This document shows, one piece after another, positions 1 to 5,809 of a stretch of DNA of 13,709 nt. The stretch lies in assembly GCA_026387485.1 (NCBI GenBank), contig JAPLLQ010000116.1, positions 1 through 13,709 on the forward strand, written 5' to 3'. The DNA is from Candidatus Omnitrophota bacterium. GTDB lineage: Bacteria; Omnitrophota; Gorgyraeia; Gygaellales; Profunditerraquicolaceae. Made by a program: the position numbers and the translations under genes. The number at the start of each line of letters is the position of its first letter. Position 1 is the stretch's first letter. Below the pieces are notes generated by a model, which did no database searches, was not told where the DNA came from, and saw only the letters and a program-made list of their open reading frames with translations.

Positions 1-846
1 GCAGCGATTGATTTTCTCGATGAAGAAATTTCTCCGCCGCACTTAGAAGCTATCGCTCAAAAAATAAAACATATAGATGGGATGTTATTAAATATTCTAA
101 ATAATGCCAAGCGGGGAAGGATCTTTCGGGAAGGCGTACATGTAGTTATCTGCGGCAAGCCAAATGTTGGTAAGTCATCGCTTTTAAATGCCCTGCTTAG
201 GCAGGAGCGTTCTATTGTTACCCCAGTTGCCGGGACCACCCGCGATACCATTGAAGAAATAATCGATATCAAAGGTATTCCGGTCAGGGTTGTCGATACC
301 GCCGGAATCTTGGAGCCGCGGGATTTAGTGGAGAAGAAAGCGGTCCAACGCTCAAAAAGTAATATTAACCAGGCAGACCTGGTACTTGTCTTATTTGACG
401 CCAGCAAAAAATTATCCCGGGAAGATAGGTTTCTTATTTCTAAGTTAAAGAAAAAAACAAATATTGCCGTGGTTAATAAGATAGACCTTAAGCAGAAGAT
501 TGAGCGCCACAAACTAGCTCAAGCTTTTAAACACATCATTGCTATCTCGGCTAAGAAATTAAGGAATATAGAATTGTTGGAAGAAAAAATTGCCGATTTG
601 GTGTACGGTGGACTTATCGCCAGCCCTGAGCCGGCAATAGTAAGTAATTTAAGGCACATAAGAGCAGTTGATCAGGCAGAGAAAATTCTTGCAGAAGCTT
701 CTAAAACGTTAGATAATAAACTGTCCTTGGAGCTTGTTGCCCAGGATATTAAGGAAGCAGTTGGTTTTTTAGATGATTTATTGGGTAAAAAGTTCTCCGA
801 GGATTTACTGGATAAGATCTTTAGCGAATTTTGTATTGGTAAATAA
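1..846 (+). CDS. mnmE: tRNA modification GTPase MnmE, 5'-truncated by window edge
   Basis: MnmE is the GTPase that, with MnmG, installs the (carboxymethyl)aminomethyl group at C5 of wobble uridine in tRNAs, using a methylene-folate donor. The reading frame is open from base 1, so this is the 3' part of a longer gene: 281 residues are visible and the N-terminal folate-binding domain is missing outside the window. The visible part holds the end of the helical domain, then an inserted Ras-like G domain with P-loop GKPNVGKSS (G1), TTRD (G2), DTAG (G3) and NKID (G4), then the C-terminal helices ending in the family's hallmark FCIGK with its conserved cysteine. The stop lies 12 bases before the folE start, so the two are probably co-transcribed. 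Identification is very secure; the true start is not visible. Confidence 0.97.
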   Translation, partial: AAIDFLDEEISPPHLEAIAQKIKHIDGMLLNILNNAKRGRIFREGVHVVICGKPNVGKSSLLNALLRQERSIVTPVAGTTRDTIEEIIDIKGIPVRVVDTAGILEPRDLVEKKAVQRSKSNINQADLVLVLFDASKKLSREDRFLISKLKKKTNIAVVNKIDLKQKIERHKLAQAFKHIIAISAKKLRNIELLEEKIADLVYGGLIASPEPAIVSNLRHIRAVDQAEKILAEASKTLDNKLSLELVAQDIKEAVGFLDDLLGKKFSEDLLDKIFSEFCIGK

Positions 847-858
847 AGAGGAGAGGGC

Positions 859-1416
859 GTGGATAGAAAAAAAATTGAAAAAGCAATCCGGGATATATTA
901 GAAGCCATCGGCGAGGACCCGAAAAGAAAAGATCTTTTAGATACGCCTAAACGGGTGGCTGAGATGTATGAAGAGATATTTGCCGGGATTCGTCAGGATC
1001 CCGAAGAGGAGTTGGAGGTTATCTTAGACCAGAAGCATCATGAGATAATACTTCTTAAGGGTGTGCCGCTGTATAGTGTTTGCGAACACCATCTCCTGCC
1101 TTTTATCGGTAGGGCCAATATTGCCTATATCCCGAGGAATGGCCGGGTTACCGGCTTAAGTAAATTAGCTCGAGTTGTGGATATTTTATCCCGCCGGCCG
1201 CAGGTACAGGAGCGCCTGACCACCCAAATTGCCGAAATTATTATGTCAAAATTAAAGCCTTTGGGTGTTATGGTGGTTCTTGAGGCAGAGCATCTGTGTA
1301 TGTCTATGCGGGGAGTGAGGAAGCCCGGGACATTAACCGTAACTTCGGCGGTCAGAGGGATTTTTAAGGAAAACGAAAAAACCCGTTCTGAAGCCCTGGC
1401 TTTAATGAGGTCTTAA
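859..1416 (+). CDS. folE: GTP cyclohydrolase I
   Basis: FolE converts GTP to 7,8-dihydroneopterin triphosphate, the first step of tetrahydrofolate synthesis and a source for other pterin or deazapurine pathways. The product is 185 residues, normal for the bacterial zinc enzyme. Zinc ligands are visible as C75 and H78 in the motif SVCEHH and C147 in EHLCMSMRG. The GLSKLAR and RRPQVQERLT segments are also family hallmarks. The start is a GTG preceded by a good ribosome site (AGAGGAGAGGG) directly after the mnmE stop. There is no promoter between the two genes, so folE probably rides on the mnmE transcript. The pairing makes sense because MnmE consumes a folate cofactor, though that coupling is inference. 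Nothing in the sequence suggests loss of function. Confidence 0.97.
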   Translation: MDRKKIEKAIRDILEAIGEDPKRKDLLDTPKRVAEMYEEIFAGIRQDPEEELEVILDQKHHEIILLKGVPLYSVCEHHLLPFIGRANIAYIPRNGRVTGLSKLARVVDILSRRPQVQERLTTQIAEIIMSKLKPLGVMVVLEAEHLCMSMRGVRKPGTLTVTSAVRGIFKENEKTRSEALALMRS

Positions 1417-1417
1417 A

Positions 1418-1448
1418 GCACCCGGCCTTATTGGATAGGCCGGTGTGC
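1418..1448 (+). other. GC-rich hairpin after folE
   Basis: An inverted repeat of GCAC + CCGGCC against GGCCGG + GTGC, with a one-base bulge and a ten-base loop, begins two bases after the folE stop. It would form a stable RNA stem. No U-tract follows, so it is not a canonical intrinsic terminator. It could stabilise the mnmE-folE mRNA end or act as a weak or factor-assisted terminator. Confidence 0.55.
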
Positions 1449-1470
1449 ACTTACTGTGCAAGGAGGCGAT

Positions 1471-1809
1471 ATGGGAAATCAAGACTTAGGTAAGACTTCT
1501 ATAGGTATGCAGGCTAATGTTGCCGCGGTACTTTGTTATTTCCTGTTTTTTATCACAGGGATTATTTTCTACGTATTAGAAAAAGAGAATAAATTTGTCC
1601 GTTTTCACGCCATGCAGTCAATAGTTGTATTTGGATTTTTGTGGGTATTGGGAGCAGTACTTGCGTTTATCCCTGTTATCGGCTGGGCAGTAATGCCTTT
1701 AGTTTCTGTCGTTACTTTAATTCTCTGGGTACTTTTGATGATTAAAGCTTACCAGGGTGAATATTTTAAGTTACCTGTGGCCGGAGATATAGCCGAAAAG
1801 AACTCCTAA
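1471..1809 (+). CDS. DUF4870-type small integral membrane protein
   Basis: The product is 112 residues and matches the DUF4870 pattern: a short polar N-terminus, then 'GMQANVAAVLCYFLFFITG', a charged turn with the family signature KFVRFHAMQS, and two further hydrophobic helices ending in a polar tail (AYQGEYFKLP). Three membrane segments are visible at roughly residues 18-36, 50-66 and 70-90. The molecular function of the family is unknown. I place the start at the ATG at 1471 because an excellent ribosome site (AAGGAGG, 1460-1466) sits four bases upstream; an in-frame GTG at 1456 lies on the wrong side of that site. A strong intrinsic terminator follows, so this is the end of a transcript. 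Confidence 0.85.
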   Translation: MGNQDLGKTSIGMQANVAAVLCYFLFFITGIIFYVLEKENKFVRFHAMQSIVVFGFLWVLGAVLAFIPVIGWAVMPLVSVVTLILWVLLMIKAYQGEYFKLPVAGDIAEKNS

Positions 1810-1828
1810 TTATTGAATAGGCTTTTTT

Positions 1829-1871
1829 GGGGCGTCTTAATTTAAAATAAAAAAGGCGCCCCTTATTTTTT
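1829..1871 (+). terminator. Intrinsic terminator after the DUF4870 gene
   Basis: An 8-bp stem, GGGGCGTC (1829-1836) against GGCGCCCC (1855-1862), pairs fully with one G-U. An A-rich loop separates the arms, and TTATTTTTT follows. It begins 19 bases after the stop codon. There is no T-run on the minus-strand side, so it works on the plus strand only. Confidence 0.9.
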
Positions 1872-1906
1872 ATAAGAAAGCGTTTTCTTAAAGAGGCAAA
1901 CTAGCC

Positions 1907-1934
1907 TTGAAATAAGCCATAAATAAGGCATAAT
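1907..1934 (+). promoter_or_regulatory. Sigma70-like promoter of the PilZ gene
   Basis: TTGAAA (1907-1912) and CATAAT (1929-1934) are separated by 16 bases, just downstream of the previous terminator and about 20 bases before the ATG at 1954. A perfect inverted repeat TAAGAAA-N4-TTTCTTA (1873-1890) lies directly upstream and could be a regulator site, but no protein can be assigned. Confidence 0.6.
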
Positions 1935-1953
1935 ATTTATAGAAAGGCAAATT

Positions 1954-2295
1954 ATGGCAAGAGAGAACCAGGCAGATAAAAGAAACTTTGTCCGCTTTCT
2001 TATTTCTATTCCCTTAAAATACGCTAAGATAGGCATAGATAAGTTTGTTTCTGCCTGTACCCATGATATCAGCGCTGAGGGGATCGGTTTAATCACTGCA
2101 GAAGAGCTGCCGGTTAATACCCTTTTAAACCTATGCCTTAATATACCGGATAATGGCGAAGAGATACCTCTTGAGGCAGAGGTGATTTGGTCGCAAGAGA
2201 TAAATTCTAATCAATACCGGAACGGATTAAGACTGAAAAATTCCCGCTTAAAACCCATACCCTTAGTTTTAAGAACCATTAATTCCAGGTTATAA
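1954..2295 (+). CDS. PilZ domain protein, probable c-di-GMP receptor
   Basis: This 113-residue protein is essentially a single PilZ domain. The N-terminal RxxxR motif is present as RNFVR (residues 10-14), followed by a beta strand and the second c-di-GMP-binding motif as DISAEG (D/NxSxxG). The usual hydrophobic strand with a tryptophan (EAEVIW) comes later. In this family these arginines and the D-x-S-x-x-G turn wrap around cyclic di-GMP. A stand-alone PilZ protein normally acts as an adaptor for motility, secretion or polysaccharide machinery, but no such gene is next to it, so the partner is unknown. It has its own promoter and a ribosome site (GAAAGG) before the ATG. Family identification is good; ligand binding is inferred from the motifs. 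Confidence 0.85.
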   Translation: MARENQADKRNFVRFLISIPLKYAKIGIDKFVSACTHDISAEGIGLITAEELPVNTLLNLCLNIPDNGEEIPLEAEVIWSQEINSNQYRNGLRLKNSRLKPIPLVLRTINSRL

Positions 2296-2332
2296 AAATC
2301 ACCCCGCTTTTCCAAACACCCTTATTTTCAAA

Positions 2333-2361
2333 TTGACATACCTAAGCTTAAGTAGTATTAT
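2333..2361 (+). promoter_or_regulatory. Near-consensus sigma70 promoter of the lipoprotein gene
   Basis: TTGACA (2333-2338), a 17-base spacer, then TATTAT (2356-2361). The transcript would start near 2368 and reach the AAGGAG ribosome site at 2387-2392. The -35 hexamer coincides with an in-frame TTG, which should therefore not be taken as the start codon. Confidence 0.85.
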
Positions 2362-2401
2362 ATCAATATCTTTTATTTGTGATAAAAAGGAGAAATCGAG
2401 C

Positions 2402-3661
2402 TTGAAAAGATTAGCAGTTTTTATCCTCACCCTTCTTCTATTTCTATCCGGCTGCACCACTTATCAGTTCCAAAAAGGGAAGCGTCCCTATGATAAGGGA
2501 TATGTAGTTACCAGGTATGGCACGGTTATCCCAGAATATACATTAGGAGAGAACAACTCTGTTCCGGATGAGAAGATTGCCCAGGAGCGTTTTAAAAGAC
2601 GTAGGCCGACAGTAGAAGGTTATTACAAAAAAATGGGCCAAATGGGGAACCGTTTTAAACAGATGTTTATTGATCCGCCGGTTATGGGCTTTAAGTTTAT
2701 TGTCGGAATATTCCGTACGCCTTTTAGGCTGGCTGACGATTATCAGTATAACCATGATCCCAAATATAGGGAGCAGGTAGAAAAGCAGGAAGATAAAGAG
2801 TATCAGGCTGAGAGGGAGCGCTTAAAAGACCTTAAAGAAAAACTTAAGGCATATATTGATGAAGACCTAAAGAAGGAATCACCCGGCCCAAAAAAGCCTT
2901 TGATTGAAGAACCAAAATTTCCTCAAGGCGAAAGCACCCTTCCCCAAGAGCAAGCTGTTGGAGCCACTACCCCAGCTGTTACTGCTGCTATTGTAGAAAA
3001 GCCTGCCGAGGTTAAACCATTGATAGAAGCAAGGCCTGATGAAGTCAAAGCCCAGCCAGAGATAAAGCTAACTGAAACTACAGCTTTACCTGTAGAAGAA
3101 CCGGCAATAGTTATTCCTGTAGTTACACCGGCTAGTGTAGAAGAAAAACCAGTTGAAGTTGAAACTCAACCAGTAGAAAAGTTAGCCGAAGCCAAACCTT
3201 CACTAGAAGTAGAACCGGCTGAAACCAAACCCCAAGTCGAGGTTAATAAAGAAGTAAGTAAACCAGAAGATAAACCCGCGGAAGTTATTTTACCGCCACA
3301 GGCAGTAGAAGAACCAGTTAAGCCAAAAGAAGAACCAATCGTAGCCGCCCCAATACCCCAGACCCCTAAGCCAGAGATATCTTATCCTAATCCGCAACCG
3401 GTAATTATTGCTAAACCTGTAAAGGGCCCTTCTCCATTGAAAGTAAATTTCTATGGATATAAATCCACTTCTCCTAACGGAAAGGTAGTCTCCTATCTCT
3501 GGGATTTTGGCGACGGAGATACCTCTACCAAGAAAAACCCCACCAATACCTACTGGAGCGCTACTTACGGCGCAAGATCCTTTACCGTTAGCTTAACTGT
3601 TAAGGATGACAAAGGTGCTACTGCTACTTCCAGAATAGTTATTGAAGTAGGAAATAAATAA
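2402..3661 (+). CDS. Lipoprotein with charged spacer and C-terminal PKD domain
   Basis: I start this at the TTG at 2402: it has AAGGAG nine bases upstream, gives the textbook lipoprotein signal MKRLAVFILTLLLFLSGC, and lies downstream of the promoter. The 419-residue product has a lipid-modified cysteine at residue 18. A globular or amphipathic part follows (about 19-118), then a highly charged probable coiled coil (119-158). A long Pro/Glu/Lys/Val-rich spacer with many imperfect 'EKPxEVxP'-like units spans about 160-328. The PKD domain (330-419) carries the hallmark WDFGDG at 367-372. The residue after the cysteine is Thr, not Asp, which is compatible with outer-membrane sorting. PKD folds are usually extracytoplasmic binding modules. 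The spacer suggests a protein that spans the periplasm or reaches from the surface. Its role is unknown. Confidence 0.85.
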   Translation: MKRLAVFILTLLLFLSGCTTYQFQKGKRPYDKGYVVTRYGTVIPEYTLGENNSVPDEKIAQERFKRRRPTVEGYYKKMGQMGNRFKQMFIDPPVMGFKFIVGIFRTPFRLADDYQYNHDPKYREQVEKQEDKEYQAERERLKDLKEKLKAYIDEDLKKESPGPKKPLIEEPKFPQGESTLPQEQAVGATTPAVTAAIVEKPAEVKPLIEARPDEVKAQPEIKLTETTALPVEEPAIVIPVVTPASVEEKPVEVETQPVEKLAEAKPSLEVEPAETKPQVEVNKEVSKPEDKPAEVILPPQAVEEPVKPKEEPIVAAPIPQTPKPEISYPNPQPVIIAKPVKGPSPLKVNFYGYKSTSPNGKVVSYLWDFGDGDTSTKKNPTNTYWSATYGARSFTVSLTVKDDKGATATSRIVIEVGNK

Positions 3662-3670
3662 TTCCTGCTT

Positions 3671-3772
3671 TTATTGCCTATCCAAACTTCGATATTGCAC
3701 TGCCTCCGAGATATGTTCGGACGATATAATTTCTTTGCCTGCCAAATCCGCGATTGTCCTTGAAACCTTGAT
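3671..3772 (-). pseudogene. Detached comM 3'-end fragment, copy A
   Basis: Read on the minus strand, this stretch encodes 33 residues, beginning IKVSRTIADLAGKE and ending YRSLDRQ followed by TAA. They match the extreme C-terminus of the intact ComM encoded at 5810-7336 (LKVSRTIADLANSE to YRSLDRQW). No ComM sequence precedes it, so it is a fragment and not a gene. Its stop is nine bases from the convergent lipoprotein stop, mirroring how the intact comM abuts the gene remnant at 5657-5803. By hand count the 57-bp core is only about 65% identical to resident comM, with many silent changes. It therefore diverged while still coding and is not a fresh local duplicate. It is read here as a displaced gene end left by a site-specific insertion. 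Confidence 0.85.
3701..3757 (-). repeat. 57-bp identical block, copy A
   Basis: These 57 bases are identical, base for base, to 4417-4473 and have the same orientation. Flanking homologous sequence on both sides is much less conserved (for example, 8 of 15 just right of it). The block contains a small symmetrical core TCCGA-GATATGT-TCGGA at 3705-3721. Confidence 0.95.
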
Positions 3773-3828
3773 AGCCCATACACAAATTCGCCGTATCTCT
3801 TTGTAATCAAGAGTTATCCACAGCAGTA

Positions 3829-3913
3829 GGAGAGGTTTTCCCTCCACAATAATTAAAATTATGATAGGCGGGATCCCGTATAATTTCAGATAGCTATGCT
3901 GGAGAACCTCTCT
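3829..3913 (+). other. Long imperfect inverted repeat, possible structured RNA
   Basis: GGAGAGGTTTTCC (3829-3841) can pair with GGAGAACCTCTCT (3901-3913) in 13 consecutive pairs, two of them G-U when transcribed from the plus strand. An inner 7-bp pairing, AAATTAT (3856-3862) with ATAATTT (3880-3886), encloses a perfect 10-bp palindrome CGGGATCCCG (3869-3878). On the minus strand the two G-U pairs become A-C mismatches, so the fold favours plus-strand RNA. It lies in the 433-base gap after the lipoprotein gene and upstream of a terminator. No known RNA family is recognised. It could equally be a mobile-element end. Confidence 0.5.
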
Positions 3914-3976
3914 ATCCAAGTGAAGATAATCGGGAAATTATTGATTTTTATCTCAATTTTAGACTTTATATTTTTG

Positions 3977-4010
3977 CCCTCTGTGATAAAATATATTACA
4001 GAGGGTTTTT
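3977..4010 (+). terminator. Probable intrinsic terminator
   Basis: CCCTCTGT (3977-3984) pairs with ACAGAGGG (3998-4005), extendable by one or two weaker pairs, and is followed by TTTTT. It would end transcripts running from the lipoprotein gene through fragment A and the inverted repeat, about 340 bases after the lipoprotein stop. The rest of the gap, 3914-3976 and 4011-4094, is AT-rich and holds nothing I can name. Confidence 0.7.
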
Positions 4011-4094
4011 GGTTAGGGTAAGATTATTATAATAAATAATAATCGATGATTTATATTTTATGGCCAAGGATAAAAGATTAATAAGGATAGCCAT

Positions 4095-4328
4095 ATGAAC
4101 AAATTTTTATATAAACATGTTTATAGAGGGGTTGTAGAAAAAGATGGTAAAAAATACAAAAAATTTAAGAAAGTTCCACACCACCCTTTCTTAAAGAAAT
4201 ATAAAGCAATATTATTAGTATGTTTAATAACATTTATATTATGTTTAAGCATAGTCTTTTGGATTATTAATACCCCACCAATCGATAATAGCCAGCCTCA
4301 GATAGTATCGGAAGAAAGTTCAGGGTAA
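4095..4328 (+). CDS. Hypothetical single-TM small protein (cargo between fragments A and B)
   Basis: A 77-residue product: a strongly basic N-terminal half (about residues 1-35, with KKYKKFKKV), one clear membrane helix (about 36-58, with ILLVCLITFILCLSIVFWII), and a short acidic, polar tail ending in EESSG. By the positive-inside rule the basic part should stay in the cytoplasm. A weak ribosome site (AAGGA) lies about eight bases before the ATG. A TATAAT sits at 4028-4033, but no good -35 element was found at the right distance. I recognise no family. It is the only open frame between the two comM 3'-end fragments, which makes it cargo of that interval. It may be a real small gene or an inactive remnant. 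Confidence 0.5.
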   Translation: MNKFLYKHVYRGVVEKDGKKYKKFKKVPHHPFLKKYKAILLVCLITFILCLSIVFWIINTPPIDNSQPQIVSEESSG

Positions 4329-4380
4329 TAACAGTTTATAAAATAGTAAGTAGCTGACGTTTAAGCGTCTCCTACGATAT

Positions 4381-4488
4381 TTACCCCCAGCTTCTGTCTA
4401 AGCTCCGATACTGGATTGCCTCCGAGATATGTTCGGACGATATAATTTCTTTGCCTGCCAAATCCGCGATTGTGCGGGAGACTTTGAT
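4381..4488 (-). pseudogene. Detached comM 3'-end fragment, copy B
   Basis: The minus strand encodes 35 residues, starting IKVSRTIADLAGKE and ending YRSLDRSWG before a TAA stop, again matching only the ComM C-terminus. It is closer to copy A than to resident comM. Upstream on the minus strand it continues, like A, into an RIC(V/I)W-type reading that intact ComM does not have (intact: AYDKI), then meets a stop. Fragment B lies 53 bases after the small TM ORF and about 290 bases before the radical SAM gene. The repeat-to-repeat distances are 716 bp (A to B) and 1,426 bp (B to comM). It is interpreted as a second displaced gene end. Confidence 0.85.
4417..4473 (-). repeat. 57-bp identical block, copy B
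   Basis: Identical to 3701-3757. The symmetrical core TCCGA-GATATGT-TCGGA is at 4421-4437. The block is direct (same orientation) relative to both copy A and the comM 3' end. Confidence 0.95.
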
Positions 4489-4775
4489 AATCCAAATACA
4501 AATTCGCTCTATTTTCCTTCGATAAAGATTGACTTCGATAAATTAATTAACGCTTAATGAGATTAGATATAAAACCAGCAGGGGCAGGGGTGTATAACTT
4601 TAGCTATACCGATAAATAATATTTATAACTATGGGCTCATGGTTTTGGATGGCGAAAAATTGCTTCTGTACAATAAAAAAAAAAAGCAAACATTCAGATA
4701 GAAACAGCTGCCATTGGAACAATACGCAATATATCATAAAAGCGAAACTCTATTGAACTACCTAGACTTTCAACA
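4489..4775. other. Non-coding AT-rich stretch upstream of the radical SAM gene
   Basis: It starts with about 25 bases shared with the flank of copy A (ACAAATTCGC at 4498-4507, matching 3782-3791 in the same register). It has a small hairpin-forming GTATAACTTTAGCTATAC at 4592-4609, whose left part resembles 3878-3899 at nearly the same distance from the 57-bp block. A run of 11 A's lies at 4675-4685. No convincing promoter or gene was found. Confidence 0.5.
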
Positions 4776-5642
4776 ATGATAAAGTTTAAGCGAATTATTC
4801 CTAAAAAGATCAGGATGGATTTTTGGAGGTTAAAGGATAACCTACTTTCTCTTGGGGTTCGCGATGCGCTTCATTGTCTAAGAGTGCAAAAACCTTTGAC
4901 AAAGTTACTGGGGCCTTACTATCAACAAAATTATAATAAGATAGAAATTAATATGACCTTCGACTGTAATGTCAAATGCATCAATTGCTCGCAGTCATGT
5001 CGCCAGGCACCCTCTAGCGAACAGGTCTCTATAGAGCAGATAAAAAAATTTATACAGGAAAGTATTCAGCAGGAAAGGAGATGGGAGCGTATCATACTTA
5101 CCGGTGGCGAGCCGACATTGCATCCGTTACTTTTAGATGCTGTTAGTCTCCTCTTGGACTACAAAAGAAAATATTCTAACCAGACGAGCATAGATGTTTT
5201 TACGAATGGAAGCGGCATCGGAGTATCTAGGGTGTTAAGTAAGTTACCCGCTGAGATAGTGGTAAACAATTCAAATAAGTCATCCATTGTGAACATGTTT
5301 TATCCAATTAACATTGCTCCGGTAGATCTAAAAGAATACGAATATACCGATTACTCCAATGCCTGCGGCTTAGCTGAAAAATGCGGCTATGGGCTAAATT
5401 CTTATGGGTACTACTTTTGCGGAATCGCCGGAGGCATTGATAGGGTTTTTGGGCTGGATATCGGTAGAAAAGAAATGCCAATGATAGGTGATATACTAAA
5501 AGAACAAAGAAGCCAGTTATGTCGATATTGCGGTTTTTTCCAAAGAAAGTATAAACATAGCAATGAAGGAAAAATATCACGCACTTGGCATGAATCCTAT
5601 GAAAATTATAAACGGAGTAAGCCACGGATGTCATATTATTGA
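4776..5642 (+). CDS. Radical SAM domain protein with C-terminal cysteines
   Basis: The 288-residue product carries the radical SAM [4Fe-4S] motif CxxxCxxC as C64-NVK-C68-IN-C71, followed by the SAM-binding GGE motif (LTGGEPTLHP, about 108-117) and a VFTNG strand (141-145). After the core come C197, C203 and C215 (within YYFCGIAGGIDRVFG) and C249/C252, which may bind an auxiliary cluster as in SPASM or twitch-type proteins. The N-terminal 50 residues are basic and helical, and the barrel appears shortened. The substrate is unknown. There is no good ribosome site before the ATG at 4776; the frame is open back to 4740, but no better start codon exists. It lies between comM 3'-end fragment B and the intact comM, convergent to comM, so it reads as insertion cargo. 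The family call is secure, the function is not. Confidence 0.85.
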   Translation: MIKFKRIIPKKIRMDFWRLKDNLLSLGVRDALHCLRVQKPLTKLLGPYYQQNYNKIEINMTFDCNVKCINCSQSCRQAPSSEQVSIEQIKKFIQESIQQERRWERIILTGGEPTLHPLLLDAVSLLLDYKRKYSNQTSIDVFTNGSGIGVSRVLSKLPAEIVVNNSNKSSIVNMFYPINIAPVDLKEYEYTDYSNACGLAEKCGYGLNSYGYYFCGIAGGIDRVFGLDIGRKEMPMIGDILKEQRSQLCRYCGFFQRKYKHSNEGKISRTWHESYENYKRSKPRMSYY

Positions 5643-5656
5643 AAAAATTATGTTAG

Positions 5657-5803
5657 CGCAAGAAGAGTGTTGAATGCTTCCCTTTTCCCATCCCAATCGG
5701 AAAATTAGGTTGGTTAGATGAAGAGCTTATCTATCAGAAAAAGTTTTCCGAACTCGAAGAAAATATCGTAACTGTAATATTAAAGGAAGTATTGGGTAAA
5801 TAA
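5657..5803 (+). pseudogene. Headless 3' remnant of an unidentified gene
   Basis: From the TAG at 5654 to the TAA at 5801-5803 there is a 48-codon open frame with no ATG, GTG or TTG. It still reads like protein: GKLGWLDEELIYQKKFSELE continues to a terminus VILKEVLGK. The codon pattern and the amphipathic charged helix suggest the C-terminal tail of a once longer protein. I do not recognise the family. Its stop is six bases from the convergent comM stop, much as the lipoprotein stop abuts fragment A. This suggests the tail came in with the present comM end or was cut by an insertion. Chance cannot be fully excluded for so short a frame. Confidence 0.45.
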
Positions 5804-5809
5804 ATTCCA

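Noticed and set aside
1456..1470. GTG at 1456 as the DUF4870 start.
   Set aside because: It precedes the strong AAGGAGG site that serves the ATG at 1471.
2333..2401. In-frame upstream extension of the lipoprotein from a TTG at 2333.
   Set aside because: That TTG is the -35 hexamer of a near-consensus promoter. The TTG at 2402 has a ribosome site and gives a textbook lipoprotein signal.
3814..3822. A perfect DnaA-box sequence TTATCCACA.
   Set aside because: It is single, with no second box, no DNA-unwinding cluster and no origin genes nearby. One such 9-mer can occur by chance.
3671..3919. An 82-codon minus-strand ORF covering fragment A and the inverted repeat.
   Set aside because: It needs a TTG start with no ribosome site, fuses a comM tail to AT-rich low-complexity sequence, and its counterpart in copy B is broken by stops.
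4655..4690. TTGCTT/AAGCAA pairing around the A-tract as a terminator.
   Set aside because: A six-pair stem with a long loop and no T-run after it on either strand.
4631..4756. A 41-codon ORF upstream of the radical SAM gene, considered as a peptide precursor.
   Set aside because: No ribosome site, it runs through an 11-A tract, and it has no leader/core pattern or repeated motif.
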